Of a stretch of DNA of 64,000 nucleotides, positions 15,836-23,229 are shown in pieces. The number at the start of each line of letters is the position of its first letter. Positions within the stretch are counted from its first letter, which is position 1. The position numbers and the translations under genes were made by a program. The notes below the pieces were generated by a model. The model searched no databases. It saw only the letters and a list, made by a program, of their open reading frames with translations, and had not been told where the DNA came from. Origin of the DNA: Clostridiales bacterium (GTDB lineage: Bacteria; Bacillota; Clostridia; Oscillospirales; Butyricicoccaceae); contig JAHZFK010000006.1 of the NCBI GenBank assembly GCA_019421385.1, forward strand, positions 1-64,000, given 5' to 3'.

Positions 15836-16501
15836 TTATTTACACTCCTGTTTCATGGCGAAATAGCCCATCAGTACCGCCCACACATAGGCGCATGTCT
15901 TGGGAATCATCAGAATGCCGACCAAAGGCACTGCATCCGACCACAGAACCACCGGAATATAGAAAGCGAAGCTGAGCACGATGGTCAGCCACATCCAGCG
16001 GAACGCACGGTCCTGATGCTGTTTCGCCGCCTGATAGAACAGCACCACCACCAGCAGTCCCAAAAGCGCAAAGGGGATGTTGCGGTAAATGCCTCAAGAA
16101 AGTGGTGCATCCGCGCTCAACCACTGATTCTGCGGCATCAGGCACAGGATGATGCGCAGCCCTGCCAAACCGTATACCGCTGCGGTCAAGCCGCCGCGCC
16201 CGACGACCTGATACCGCTGCCGCCAGACCAAATAGAGCAGCACATAGAAAATGGTCATGGTAATGGAAGTAACGCACTTTCCCAATCCGAGTGCAGCCGT
16301 ATAGTTTTCGAGACCTGTGGTGCAAAGCACCACGGCACGCGGTACCAGATGAAAGGCATCGCCTGCCCCCAAGATCACAGCCATCCAGCCAAACAGACGG
16401 AACTGGCGATTGCCCCGACTGCCCCGAATCATCAAAATGCCAATGGTGATGACCGAACACAGATATACAATATCAAAAAGCGTTTCCATAATTGCCTGCA
16501 T
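15836..16501 (-). pseudogene. Multi-helix membrane protein gene with an internal in-frame TGA
   Basis: The minus-strand frame from ATG 16501 codes for a hydrophobic protein of about 220 aa, but a TGA at 16091-16093 interrupts it after SADAPLS; the same frame continues with GIYRNIPFALLGLLVVV and ends at 15836. Tryptophan is the obvious original residue (TGG to TGA, giving WGIYRNIPF). Seven hydrophobic segments span the two halves. I do not recognise a function. It is the second structural gene of a TetR-controlled unit whose first gene is also damaged. A sequencing error is a possible alternative. Confidence 0.75.
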
Positions 16502-16504
16502 GAT

Positions 16505-16956
16505 TTACACGTCCTTTCGTTCCACTTGTTCCTGTACTGCAGCGGCGGCGAAAGCCGCCTTCCCATAATTACGGCCAAACCAAATGCCGGCCAGCAGCAA
16601 AGCCGCACCCAATCCCGAATAAAACACCGCGATAAACCGGTCGGGTGCGATGCCGGAGGCACGCAGACCGATACCGCCGGCCATCATCACAGCCATGATG
16701 CCGAATGCCTTTCCATCGAAAAACTTGAGAAAAACTGCCGTTCCTCTGCATAGCCTGTGATCCGCGCAGTATGCTTGCGCACCAGTTTTCCAAAAACAAA
16801 CGTTTGAAAAACCGCGAAAACCACAACCGACAGCAACAGATTCCATACCGTGACATAAGCCGGATAGACCTGAACGCCAATCCGGAAAATGTTGAACCCC
16901 GCTGCGCACCACACGAGGCAGGCGAGAAGCAACAAGGTATTGCGCTTGACTTTCAT
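16505..16956 (-). pseudogene. Small membrane protein gene with a -1 frameshift
   Basis: The minus-strand frame from ATG 16956 (MKVKRNTLLLLACLVWCAAG...) is lost after EERQFF at about 16735; the continuation KFFDGKAFGIMAVMMAGGIG...VERKDV is in another frame and ends at 16505. Inserting one T in the run CAGTTTTTC restores an uninterrupted protein of about 150 aa with four hydrophobic helices and a basic loop (GKLVRKHTARI). Function unknown. It has its own TetR-type operator at 16975-16987. Confidence 0.75.
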
Positions 16957-16974
16957 ATTCTGTTTCCTTTCCTA

Positions 16975-16987
16975 TGAACATTGTTCA
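16975..16987 (-). promoter_or_regulatory. TetR operator copy 1, before the broken membrane operon
   Basis: Perfect palindrome TGAACATTGTTCA. A near-identical TGAACAATGTTCA lies before tetR at 17599-17611, so one repressor probably controls both. Confidence 0.75.
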
Positions 16988-17024
16988 GTTTGCGACATAA
17001 AAAGTGTTTCCTAAACAGGATAGC

Positions 17025-17582
17025 TCAATAAAGCGTCCTGCGAACGATTTCCAAAACGACTGTCGGGTCATACTCCTGCCGCTGCAAAGCCGACAGCATC
17101 AGGGTAAACAACACCTCTGCAAACCGCTCCGCTGTAAACCGCTCATCAAAGGCATCCGATCGGATTTTGGCATCCTGCTTCAAAACTGCGCACAATCCGT
17201 CCAGAATATGTTGCTGGGTTTGCTGCATCCGCCGCCTGCCATCCGGTTTGTCCTCCTGCATGAACCCCAAGGAGTGCATCACGAAAAAACCGGGATATCG
17301 CTTGCAGCCATATTCCATGCGCTCATACATCCACACGATGCACGCCTGAGTATCCTGAAAGACCGCCTCATCCTCCGGACGATGAAAAATCTCACACCAG
17401 ATGCTTTCCACGATGGTGCCGATCAGTTCTGTTTTGGACGAAAAATAATTATAAATAGACCCGATAGAGACACCACAAGCCGCTGCGACCGAACGAATAT
17501 TGATGGCTGACCAGCCTTGCCGCTGCATCAGCTCCCGGCTTGTTTTGAGAATTTCCTCTTTTGATGTCACGATGGTATTCAT
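17025..17582 (-). CDS. TetR family transcriptional regulator
   Basis: 185 aa. The N-terminal HTH is at about residues 25-50 (WSAINIRSVAAACGVSIGSIYNYFSSKTEL), followed by an all-helical ligand domain of unknown specificity. It appears intact, although the two membrane genes downstream are broken. The palindromes at 17599-17611 (own promoter) and 16975-16987 (target genes) support autoregulation plus control of the neighbours. Confidence 0.9.
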   Translation of the reverse strand: MNTIVTSKEEILKTSRELMQRQGWSAINIRSVAAACGVSIGSIYNYFSSKTELIGTIVESIWCEIFHRPEDEAVFQDTQACIVWMYERMEYGCKRYPGFFVMHSLGFMQEDKPDGRRRMQQTQQHILDGLCAVLKQDAKIRSDAFDERFTAERFAEVLFTLMLSALQRQEYDPTVVLEIVRRTLY

Positions 17583-17598
17583 CTTATCACCTCAATAT

Positions 17599-17611
17599 GA
17601 ACAATGTTCAT
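17599..17611 (-). promoter_or_regulatory. TetR operator copy 2, before tetR
   Basis: Perfect palindrome TGAACAATGTTCA, 16 nt upstream of the tetR start codon. Confidence 0.75.
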
Positions 17612-17711
17612 TATAGTTTGTCAGCGTCTTTCTGTCAAGGTCAATTCAACACAAAATTCGTATCCTTTTAGAAAATCACCTACGCATAAGTTTATCACCG
17701 TTTCCAACTCG

Positions 17712-17741
17712 AAAAGGGTGCTGACGATATGGTCAGCACCC
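17712..17741 (-). terminator. Terminator of cotJABC
   Basis: Perfect 10-bp stem GGGTGCTGAC / GTCAGCACCC with a 6-nt loop; read on the minus strand it is followed by CTTTTC. Confidence 0.75.
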
Positions 17742-17794
17742 TTCTCCCAGCCGTTATTCAAGTTTTATCGCACGTTTCTGTGTCTGTTTTCCCG

Positions 17795-18451
17795 TTACTC
17801 CGACACAGCAGTGGTATCTGCCTCCACAGATGACGCAGTTTTTCTCGGAGACTTACGCAAGTCAAACGCAGGGTTGAACGCATAGTAGTTCTTGCTGTCC
17901 AGATGATCCTGTACGACGCGCAGCGCATCGCCGAAGCGCTGGAAATGCACGATTTCACGCGCGCGCAGGAACTTGATGGGCTCGCGTACATCCGGGTTGT
18001 CGATCAAACGCAGCAGATTGTCATAAGTTGTGCGCGCCTTCTGCTCTGCTGCCAGATCCTCAAACAAATCCGTGATCGGGTCGCCCTTGCTTTGCAGCGC
18101 AGCAGCCGTAAACGGAACGCCGGCAGCAGACTGCGGATAGATACCAGTCGTGTGATCGACGAAGTAGGCGTCAAATCCGCCTTCTTTGATCTGTTCTGGT
18201 GTCAGGTTGCGAGTCAGCTGATAGACGATGGCCGCAATCATCTCCTGGTGAGCAAGTTCTTCCGTGCCGATATCGGTCAAAATCGCCTTACCCTCTTTGT
18301 ACGGCATGGTGTAGCGCTGGTTCAGATAGCGCATCGCTGCGCCGATTTCACCATCCGGTCCGCCAAGTTGTGTAATGACGATTTTTGCCGTCTGCGGGTC
18401 GGGATTTTTGATATTGACGGGATATTGTAAGCGTTTATCGTATGACCACAT
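17795..18451 (-). CDS. cotJC: Spore coat protein CotJC, manganese catalase family
   Basis: 218 aa, manganese-catalase-like ferritin fold. Metal-ligand helices include TEELAHQEM (about residues 63-71) and EIVHFQRFGDAL, with a first ligand in the GGPDGEIGAAMRYL region. Usual CotJC length is about 190-220. It overlaps cotJB by a base, third gene of the cotJABC operon, which is transcribed in the mother cell in B. subtilis. The C-terminal tail after NPAFDL is low complexity. Confidence 0.94.
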   Translation of the reverse strand: MWSYDKRLQYPVNIKNPDPQTAKIVITQLGGPDGEIGAAMRYLNQRYTMPYKEGKAILTDIGTEELAHQEMIAAIVYQLTRNLTPEQIKEGGFDAYFVDHTTGIYPQSAAGVPFTAAALQSKGDPITDLFEDLAAEQKARTTYDNLLRLIDNPDVREPIKFLRAREIVHFQRFGDALRVVQDHLDSKNYYAFNPAFDLRKSPRKTASSVEADTTAVSE

Positions 18452-18708
18452 TAGTTATCCTCTCCTTCCCACGGCCACGGGTCGTCGATCCAGCGCCAGT
18501 TGCCGACACGGGTATCTACCTCGCGTGCGGTCAGAGGGCCGAAAGCATCCTCGTATTCCGCTGCGGCCTTATCAAAAGCGGTGCGCATTTTGCTGTAATA
18601 AGCCAGCGCCGCAGCATTCTTCGGGTGGCCGTCAAGGTACTGGATCACATCCACCAGCGCAAAATCATACATGCGCACACGGCTGAGCAGTTTTTCGCGT
18701 TCGGTCAT
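18451..18708 (-). CDS. cotJB: Spore coat protein CotJB
   Basis: 85-aa inner coat protein. It carries the family segments VRMYDFALVDVIQYLDGHP, YYSKMR and a tryptophan-rich end (GNWRWIDDPWPWEGE). It overlaps cotJA at its 5' end by 4 nt and cotJC at its 3' end, so translation of the three is coupled. Confidence 0.92.
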   Translation of the reverse strand: MTEREKLLSRVRMYDFALVDVIQYLDGHPKNAAALAYYSKMRTAFDKAAAEYEDAFGPLTAREVDTRVGNWRWIDDPWPWEGEDN

Positions 18709-18902
18709 TGCGGAACGGCCTCCTCTCCGAGGAAGGGTTTATCGAGCGCCGGAAAAATGGTGCCGCGGCTGAAGGCCAGCGCGGGTTCATACGGCGTATC
18801 AAAGCTTTGCGCCGGCACAAATGCCATGGCAAGCGCAAGCAGACGGGGATCAATGCTGTCCGCAGGCAGCGCCTGATCGCCCGAAGGATTGGTCGTATTC
18901 AT
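18705..18902 (-). CDS. cotJA: Spore coat protein CotJA
   Basis: 65-aa protein with the conserved core ALAMAFVPAQSFDTPYEPALAFSRGTIFP. First gene of cotJABC, preceded by AAGGAGCAACC. The N-terminal 20 residues are polar and poorly conserved. The sequence upstream shows no clear sigma-A promoter, consistent with a sporulation sigma factor, but no sigma-E box could be assigned with confidence. Confidence 0.88.
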   Translation of the reverse strand: MNTTNPSGDQALPADSIDPRLLALAMAFVPAQSFDTPYEPALAFSRGTIFPALDKPFLGEEAVPQ

Positions 18903-18994
18903 ATGCAGGTTGCTCCTTGTTTGTCGGTTTGAGGCCTCGCCTCAATTTCAATGTATGCCGCAGGAAAAAAGACGGTGAAAGCATGGATAAACTG

Positions 18995-19003
18995 TGGTAT
19001 ACT
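18995..19003 (+). promoter_or_regulatory. Extended -10 promoter of the ywlG unit
   Basis: TGGTATACT, an extended -10 element without a good -35 box, 26 nt before the ywlG ATG. Confidence 0.5.
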
Positions 19004-19028
19004 GTAACTATCAAAGGAGGCATGAAAC

Positions 19029-19589
19029 ATGGAGCTTTCTGAAATCAGAGAACAGAGCGCCAAGGCGGCAGCACAGGTATGCGACGCAGCCAAGCTGCGC
19101 GCAGGGGATTTGTTTGTGGTCGGCTGCTCGTCGAGCGAAGTATGCGGCGAGAAGATCGGCACGCATTCCAGCGTCGAAGTAGCAGAAGCCATATTCGAAG
19201 GGATTTACAGCGTCCTGCATGAGCGTGACATCTACCTTGCCGCACAGTGCTGCGAGCACCTCAACCGTGCGCTGGTGGTCGAGCGCGCCGCGTGCGAGCG
19301 GTTCGGACTGGACGAGGTCAACGTCATCCCGCAGCCCAAGGCGGGCGGTTCGTTCGCAACCACCGCTTACAAGCGGTTTGCCGATCCGGTTGCAGTCGAA
19401 ACCCTCAAACAGTCCGCATCCGCGGGCATGGATATCGGCGGCACGCTGATCGGTATGCACATCAAACCGGTGGTCGTACCGCTGCGCATCGAGGTCAAGC
19501 ACATTGGCGAGGCCATGCTGCTTTGCGCGCGCCGTCGCGCCAAATTTGTCGGCGGCAGCCGTGCAGTGTATAACGAAAAACTTTTGTGA
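19029..19589 (+). CDS. ywlG: UPF0340 / TIGR01440 family protein YwlG
   Basis: 186-aa conserved protein of Firmicutes with unknown biochemical role. Characteristic segments are GDLFVVGCSSSEVCGEKIGTHSS, AAQCCEHLNRALVVER, NVIPQPKAGGSFAT and GMHIKPVVVPLR. AAAGGAGG precedes the ATG by 8 nt. It lies directly before a HAD hydrolase (7-nt gap) in the same transcript. Confidence 0.92.
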   Translation: MELSEIREQSAKAAAQVCDAAKLRAGDLFVVGCSSSEVCGEKIGTHSSVEVAEAIFEGIYSVLHERDIYLAAQCCEHLNRALVVERAACERFGLDEVNVIPQPKAGGSFATTAYKRFADPVAVETLKQSASAGMDIGGTLIGMHIKPVVVPLRIEVKHIGEAMLLCARRRAKFVGGSRAVYNEKLL

Positions 19590-19596
19590 GGGATTT

Positions 19597-20301
19597 ATGG
19601 GACTGAAAGCGGTATTTTTTGATCTGGACGACACATTTTACAGCAGTTTTGGAGCCTGCGACGCATATGCGTATGAGCGCCTTGCCATCTGGGCAGAGCA
19701 AACGCTGGGCATCTCCGGCGAGACGTTTTTGCAGGCGTTTCACGCAAACCGCCATCGGCTCGCGCGGCAGCAGCCCGGTATGCCGCCGGTACATGACCGC
19801 GTGCTGTTCGCGCAGGGCGCGCTTGAACGGCTGGGCTGCAACGCCATCCGCTATTCCCGTCAGGCGCATCGGGTCTACTGGGACGCTGTGCTGGAAAAAA
19901 TGGAGCTGCGCCCGGGCGTGACCGAGCTGCTGGCCGATTTGCGGCAGGCGGGCGTTAAAACCGCGGTATGCACGGATATGCTGGCGGATATTCAGATGGA
20001 AAAGCTGGAACATCTCGGCCTTGCGGATCAGGTCGACTTTCTGGTTGCGAGCGAAGAAGCCGGCATGGATAAGCCGGGCGCACCGATGTTCTGGCTGGCG
20101 CTGCAAAAATGTGGTTGTCTGCCGCATGAAGCCGCGATGGTAGGCGATAACTTCCGGCACGACATACAGGGCGCGATGGACGTCGGCATCGCGGGGGTTT
20201 GGCTCAACTGGACTAGACTGCCGCGACCGCAGGACGACCGTCCATACTATGAAGCGGAAACATTTGAGCAGGCGGCGGACTACATCCGCACTCTGCTGTG
20301 A
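19597..20301 (+). CDS. HAD family hydrolase
   Basis: 234-aa haloacid dehalogenase-like phosphatase. Motif I is FFDLDDTFY (residues 7-15), motif II TAVCTDM, motif III lysine in GMDKPGAPMF, and motif IV VGDNFRHDIQGA. A helical cap lies between motifs I and II. Substrate unknown. ATG 19597 follows GTGAGGGATTT; the longer frame runs inside ywlG and is not needed. Confidence 0.9.
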   Translation: MGLKAVFFDLDDTFYSSFGACDAYAYERLAIWAEQTLGISGETFLQAFHANRHRLARQQPGMPPVHDRVLFAQGALERLGCNAIRYSRQAHRVYWDAVLEKMELRPGVTELLADLRQAGVKTAVCTDMLADIQMEKLEHLGLADQVDFLVASEEAGMDKPGAPMFWLALQKCGCLPHEAAMVGDNFRHDIQGAMDVGIAGVWLNWTRLPRPQDDRPYYEAETFEQAADYIRTLL

Positions 20302-20318
20302 GGAGGACAATAAGCACA

Positions 20319-20579
20319 ATGCAGCATTTTGATTACAAGCCGCGTGGGGTCTGCCCCATGCGGATCTCCTTCGATATGGAGGGGGACAAAGTACACAACG
20401 TCTCCTTTCTGGGTGGCTGCAACGGCAACTTGCAGGCCATCAGCCGCGTGGTCGAGGGCATGACCGTCGAGCAGATCGAAGGCTATTTCAAGGGCATTTC
20501 CTGCGGCGGCAAGGGCACCAGCTGTTCCGACCAGCTGGCAACCGCCGTTCGCATGGCATACGAACAGAAAAAAGCATGA
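20319..20579 (+). CDS. TSCPD domain-containing protein (TIGR03905)
   Basis: 86-aa small protein with the TSCPD-like fold found fused to some ribonucleotide reductases. Cysteine-containing blocks: GVCPMRISF, VSFLGGCNGNLQAI, GISCGGKGTSCSDQLA. GAGGAGG precedes the ATG at 20319. Stand-alone forms are common in Clostridia and their role is unknown. Last gene of the ywlG-HAD-TSCPD unit. Confidence 0.9.
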   Translation: MQHFDYKPRGVCPMRISFDMEGDKVHNVSFLGGCNGNLQAISRVVEGMTVEQIEGYFKGISCGGKGTSCSDQLATAVRMAYEQKKA

Positions 20580-20581
20580 GA

Positions 20582-20616
20582 AAAAGGACGATGCAGATGC
20601 ATCGTCCTTTTGTTTT
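20582..20616 (+). terminator. Terminator of the ywlG unit
   Basis: 14-bp stem AAAAGGACGATGCA / TGCATCGTCCTTTT with a 2-nt centre, then TGTTTT. Confidence 0.88.
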
Positions 20617-20624
20617 GGCCTATG

Positions 20625-21281
20625 TTATTTCATAATGTGCAGCACCGGCTGCTCCGCGCCCGCCTGCTCCACACATACTGCAAGACGGTAATCACGGTCG
20701 GCAAATTCTGGCAGGAACAGAGAATAATTGCCGGTGACTTCCGCGCAGTCCAGCCGCGGCGGCATACGATGAATGTCGATCCAGAAGCTGCGCAGCGGCA
20801 GGTCAAGGCCGCGTCCAGTGGATTTGACAAAGCTCTCCTTGAGTGTCCAGAGCTTATAAAATGCGTCATCCCGTGTAGAAGGCAGGACGGTATTGAGATA
20901 CCGCACTTCCTCACGGTGGAAAAAGCGGGAGGCAACGTCGCGCCGTCCCGGCTCGCAGCGCTCAATGTCCACACCGACCGGATGGTCGCTGAGCGCGCAC
21001 ACAGCCCAATCCCCCGAGTGGGACAGGCTGAAATGGATGCCGGGCTCGGAAACCAAATATGGCTTCCCGCCTTCGGCAATCGAAATCGCAAGCGGATGAA
21101 CCACCCAGGGATACTGCTGCGAGACCGCATATTCCAGCAAGAGCGATGCTGCAAAGCCCTGCGCTCTGGCTGTGCCGTGGCGCCGGTCTATCTGTTCCAG
21201 ACGGCCGCGGGACAGACGGGCGCGGGATGCGCTGTCGTCCGGATTCACGGCGGATACCGGAATGGCATATACAGCAGTCAA
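20625..21281 (-). CDS. 4'-phosphopantetheinyl transferase, Sfp type
   Basis: 218 aa. Transfers phosphopantetheine from CoA to carrier proteins. The magnesium and CoA motifs are present: GVDIER (about residues 102-107) and FYKLWTLKESFVKSTGRGL (about 141-159), with HFSLSHSGDWAVCA upstream. TTG at 21281 is preceded by GGGGGAA. The size and motifs point to the Sfp/Gsp type rather than AcpS. No polyketide or non-ribosomal peptide genes occur in this window, so its carrier protein is elsewhere. Confidence 0.92.
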   Translation of the reverse strand: MTAVYAIPVSAVNPDDSASRARLSRGRLEQIDRRHGTARAQGFAASLLLEYAVSQQYPWVVHPLAISIAEGGKPYLVSEPGIHFSLSHSGDWAVCALSDHPVGVDIERCEPGRRDVASRFFHREEVRYLNTVLPSTRDDAFYKLWTLKESFVKSTGRGLDLPLRSFWIDIHRMPPRLDCAEVTGNYSLFLPEFADRDYRLAVCVEQAGAEQPVLHIMK

Positions 21282-21412
21282 GAAAATTCCCCCTAAAGAT
21301 TTGCGTGTTGGTGTGATGCATTGCCATACATGATATACCTATTATACCACGATGCAGCAGAGGTTGACAATTATCTTTCTCTCCCCGCGATGAAAAAATG
21401 CGAGCGGCGGAT

Positions 21413-22288
21413 TCAAGCGTCTTTTTTCTGTTTCGCAGGGCAGGGATTGACCGTGTCAATGGCGCCATGTGGGCAGGCACGCCGACAATCGCCACAGCGG
21501 ATGCATTCCGCACTGTTTGGCGTTTCCCAAACCGAAATATCCAGCTTGCAGGCATGACGGCACGCGCCGCACTGCGTACATTTTTCCGCATCAATGCGGA
21601 AACGATACAGTGCAATCGGGTTAAACAGGCCGTAAATCGCGCCGAGCGGACACAGGTAGCGGCAGAACGGGCGGTACACCACCACGCTCAGCACCAGCAG
21701 CACGACCAAAATCGCCATTTTCCAAGTGAACAGCCACCCGAGCGCCGCGCGCAGCGGCGGATTGGATGCAATCAGCGGAATGCCGGCAAACAATGTGCCG
21801 GACGGGCAGATATATTTGCAGAACCACGGCTGTCCCTGTCCCACAATATCCAGCACAGTCAGCGGCAAAACAATGACAAAGCCGACCAAAATCACATATT
21901 TCAGATATTTGAGCACGCGGTCGCCCGGCAGGCGGCGCAGCTTTTTGGGAAAGGGGATCTTATGCAGCAGATCCTGCACCAACCCAAAGGGGCACAGCCA
22001 GCCGCAGACCAGCCTACCGAACAGCGCGCCGAACAGCAACAGGAAGCCGATCACATAAAAGGTGAATTTGTTCGTGCGGCTGGTGATAACGGCCTGAAAT
22101 GAGCCAATCGGGCAGGAACCCAGTGCGCCCGGGCAGGAATAGCAGTTGAGTCCCGGCACGCAGACCAGCTTACTTGCGCCTTTGTAGATGGTGCCGTTGG
22201 CAAAACCGGCGGCGTAACCGTTTGTCAGAGCGGCAAAAAGCAGCTGCACCCAGGTGCGGAGGTGTTCGCGCAGCTTACCCAAGGCCAA
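21413..22288 (-). CDS. Membrane polyferredoxin, 4Fe-4S binding protein
   Basis: 291-aa protein with five to six transmembrane helices and several iron-sulfur motifs: CGWLCPFG, CKYICPSG and CRYLCPLG (NapH/RnfB-like membrane motifs) and two classical clusters at the C-terminus (CTQCGACRHACK, CIRCGDCRRACP). It starts at a TTG inside the upstream CXXC micro-protein gene. With TlpA and the micro-protein it forms a three-gene redox unit that probably moves electrons across the membrane; partners are unknown. Confidence 0.88.
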   Translation of the reverse strand: MALGKLREHLRTWVQLLFAALTNGYAAGFANGTIYKGASKLVCVPGLNCYSCPGALGSCPIGSFQAVITSRTNKFTFYVIGFLLLFGALFGRLVCGWLCPFGLVQDLLHKIPFPKKLRRLPGDRVLKYLKYVILVGFVIVLPLTVLDIVGQGQPWFCKYICPSGTLFAGIPLIASNPPLRAALGWLFTWKMAILVVLLVLSVVVYRPFCRYLCPLGAIYGLFNPIALYRFRIDAEKCTQCGACRHACKLDISVWETPNSAECIRCGDCRRACPHGAIDTVNPCPAKQKKDA

Positions 22289-22421
22289 TACACTCCATGC
22301 AGATATTGACCGCCTTGCGGAATACGATCTGCGTTTCCTCGCGCAGTACGCCCTGCGCCAGAAACAGTACGGCGACCGCCAAGGTAATCACGGCGGCGCG
22401 GTTACGGCGGAGAAAGCTCAT
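22275..22421 (-). CDS. CD1871A-type CXXC micro-protein
   Basis: 48-aa membrane micro-protein: basic start MSFLRRNR, one hydrophobic helix (AAVITLAVAVLFLAQG), and the C-terminal CMEC motif (residues 41-44). It overlaps the TlpA stop (ATGA) and the polyferredoxin start by 14 nt, so all three are coupled. Proteins of this type occur between TlpA-like thioredoxins and polyferredoxins in Clostridia; the CXXC is probably a redox relay, which is inference. Confidence 0.82.
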   Translation of the reverse strand: MSFLRRNRAAVITLAVAVLFLAQGVLREETQIVFRKAVNICMECIGLG

Positions 22422-23029
22422 GCCTGCACCTCAGCCAGCATGGCATCAATGGTCTCCACCCATTTATCCTTGCTCTGCGCGCTGACAACAGCATAACCGA
22501 CCTGCTCCCCTTCGCTGTCGACAAAAAACGTGGTCGGCACGGCGGAAATCTGCCCCAAAACGCCGAACAGGTCTGCCGAAGGCAGCAGATGCAGATAGTC
22601 TGCGCCGGTTTGCTCCACGATATCGCGAGCAGTCTGCACCTGCTCCTCGCTGATCGTGCCGTCCGTATTCAGCACATCGGACACCAGACCGATGATCTGC
22701 ACGTTTTCATCGGCATATTCCTGCGCCAGTTCGCCCAGATCGGGCATTTCCTTGATGCAAGGGCGGCAGAACGTGGCCCATACGTTGACCATGGTCAAAT
22801 CATAATCCGCCAAAACGGACTGGTCAACGATGTTGCCGTCCAGATCAGTGGTGGAAAAGCTGCTCAGCACGCCGGCTTGCTCGGTGGTTTGTCCGGCATC
22901 GCTCTGCGAATCGGTTGTCTCCTGTTCGTCCGTGACGGTGAAAGTCTTTTGTTCGGCAGAGGAACAGCCGCCGAGAGCCAGCAGACCTGCCAGCGAAATG
23001 CCCAAAAGGACAAACGGGATTCGTTTCAT
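22418..23029 (-). CDS. TlpA/ResA-like thioredoxin lipoprotein
   Basis: 203 aa. Lipoprotein signal with lipobox LALGGC (lipidated Cys22), a Ser/Thr/Glu-rich spacer, then a thioredoxin fold with the redox motif CRPC (about residues 88-91, in VWATFCRPCIKEMPDL) and the cis-proline segment AVPTTFFVD. It should act outside the membrane as a thiol-disulfide reductase, with electrons perhaps from the polyferredoxin next to it. CGGAGGGAG precedes the ATG. Confidence 0.92.
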   Translation of the reverse strand: MKRIPFVLLGISLAGLLALGGCSSAEQKTFTVTDEQETTDSQSDAGQTTEQAGVLSSFSTTDLDGNIVDQSVLADYDLTMVNVWATFCRPCIKEMPDLGELAQEYADENVQIIGLVSDVLNTDGTISEEQVQTARDIVEQTGADYLHLLPSADLFGVLGQISAVPTTFFVDSEGEQVGYAVVSAQSKDKWVETIDAMLAEVQA

Positions 23030-23145
23030 AAAACTCCCTCCGTAATTTTAGATGTGTCTTATTATACGGGTTGAAAAACCGGTCTGTCAACACCCAATCA
23101 ATCGAACGAATGATGGGCAGCCTATCTGCATCCATCGAATCGACA

Positions 23146-23194
23146 GAAAAAAAGTATGCCCTGCCCCGCTCTGCTCGAAGCAGAATGGGGCAGG
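23146..23194 (-). terminator. Terminator of ppdK
   Basis: CCTGCCCC / GGGGCAGG with an inner TCTGC / GCAGA stem; on the minus strand it is followed by a T7 run (23146-23152 region). Confidence 0.82.
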
Positions 23195-23229
23195 ACATTT
23201 TCTTTCTCAATTGATTGCGCAAATGGCAG

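Noticed and set aside
16091..16093. TGA read as selenocysteine or tryptophan
   Set aside because: Many genes in the window use TGA as stop and TGG for Trp, no SECIS-like hairpin is seen after it, and the family-like context WGIYRNIPF points to a simple TGG-to-TGA change.
20625..21281. Evidence of a secondary-metabolite cluster from the Sfp-type transferase
   Set aside because: No carrier, condensation, ketosynthase or adenylation domain occurs in the window; Sfp-type enzymes also serve fatty-acid carrier proteins.
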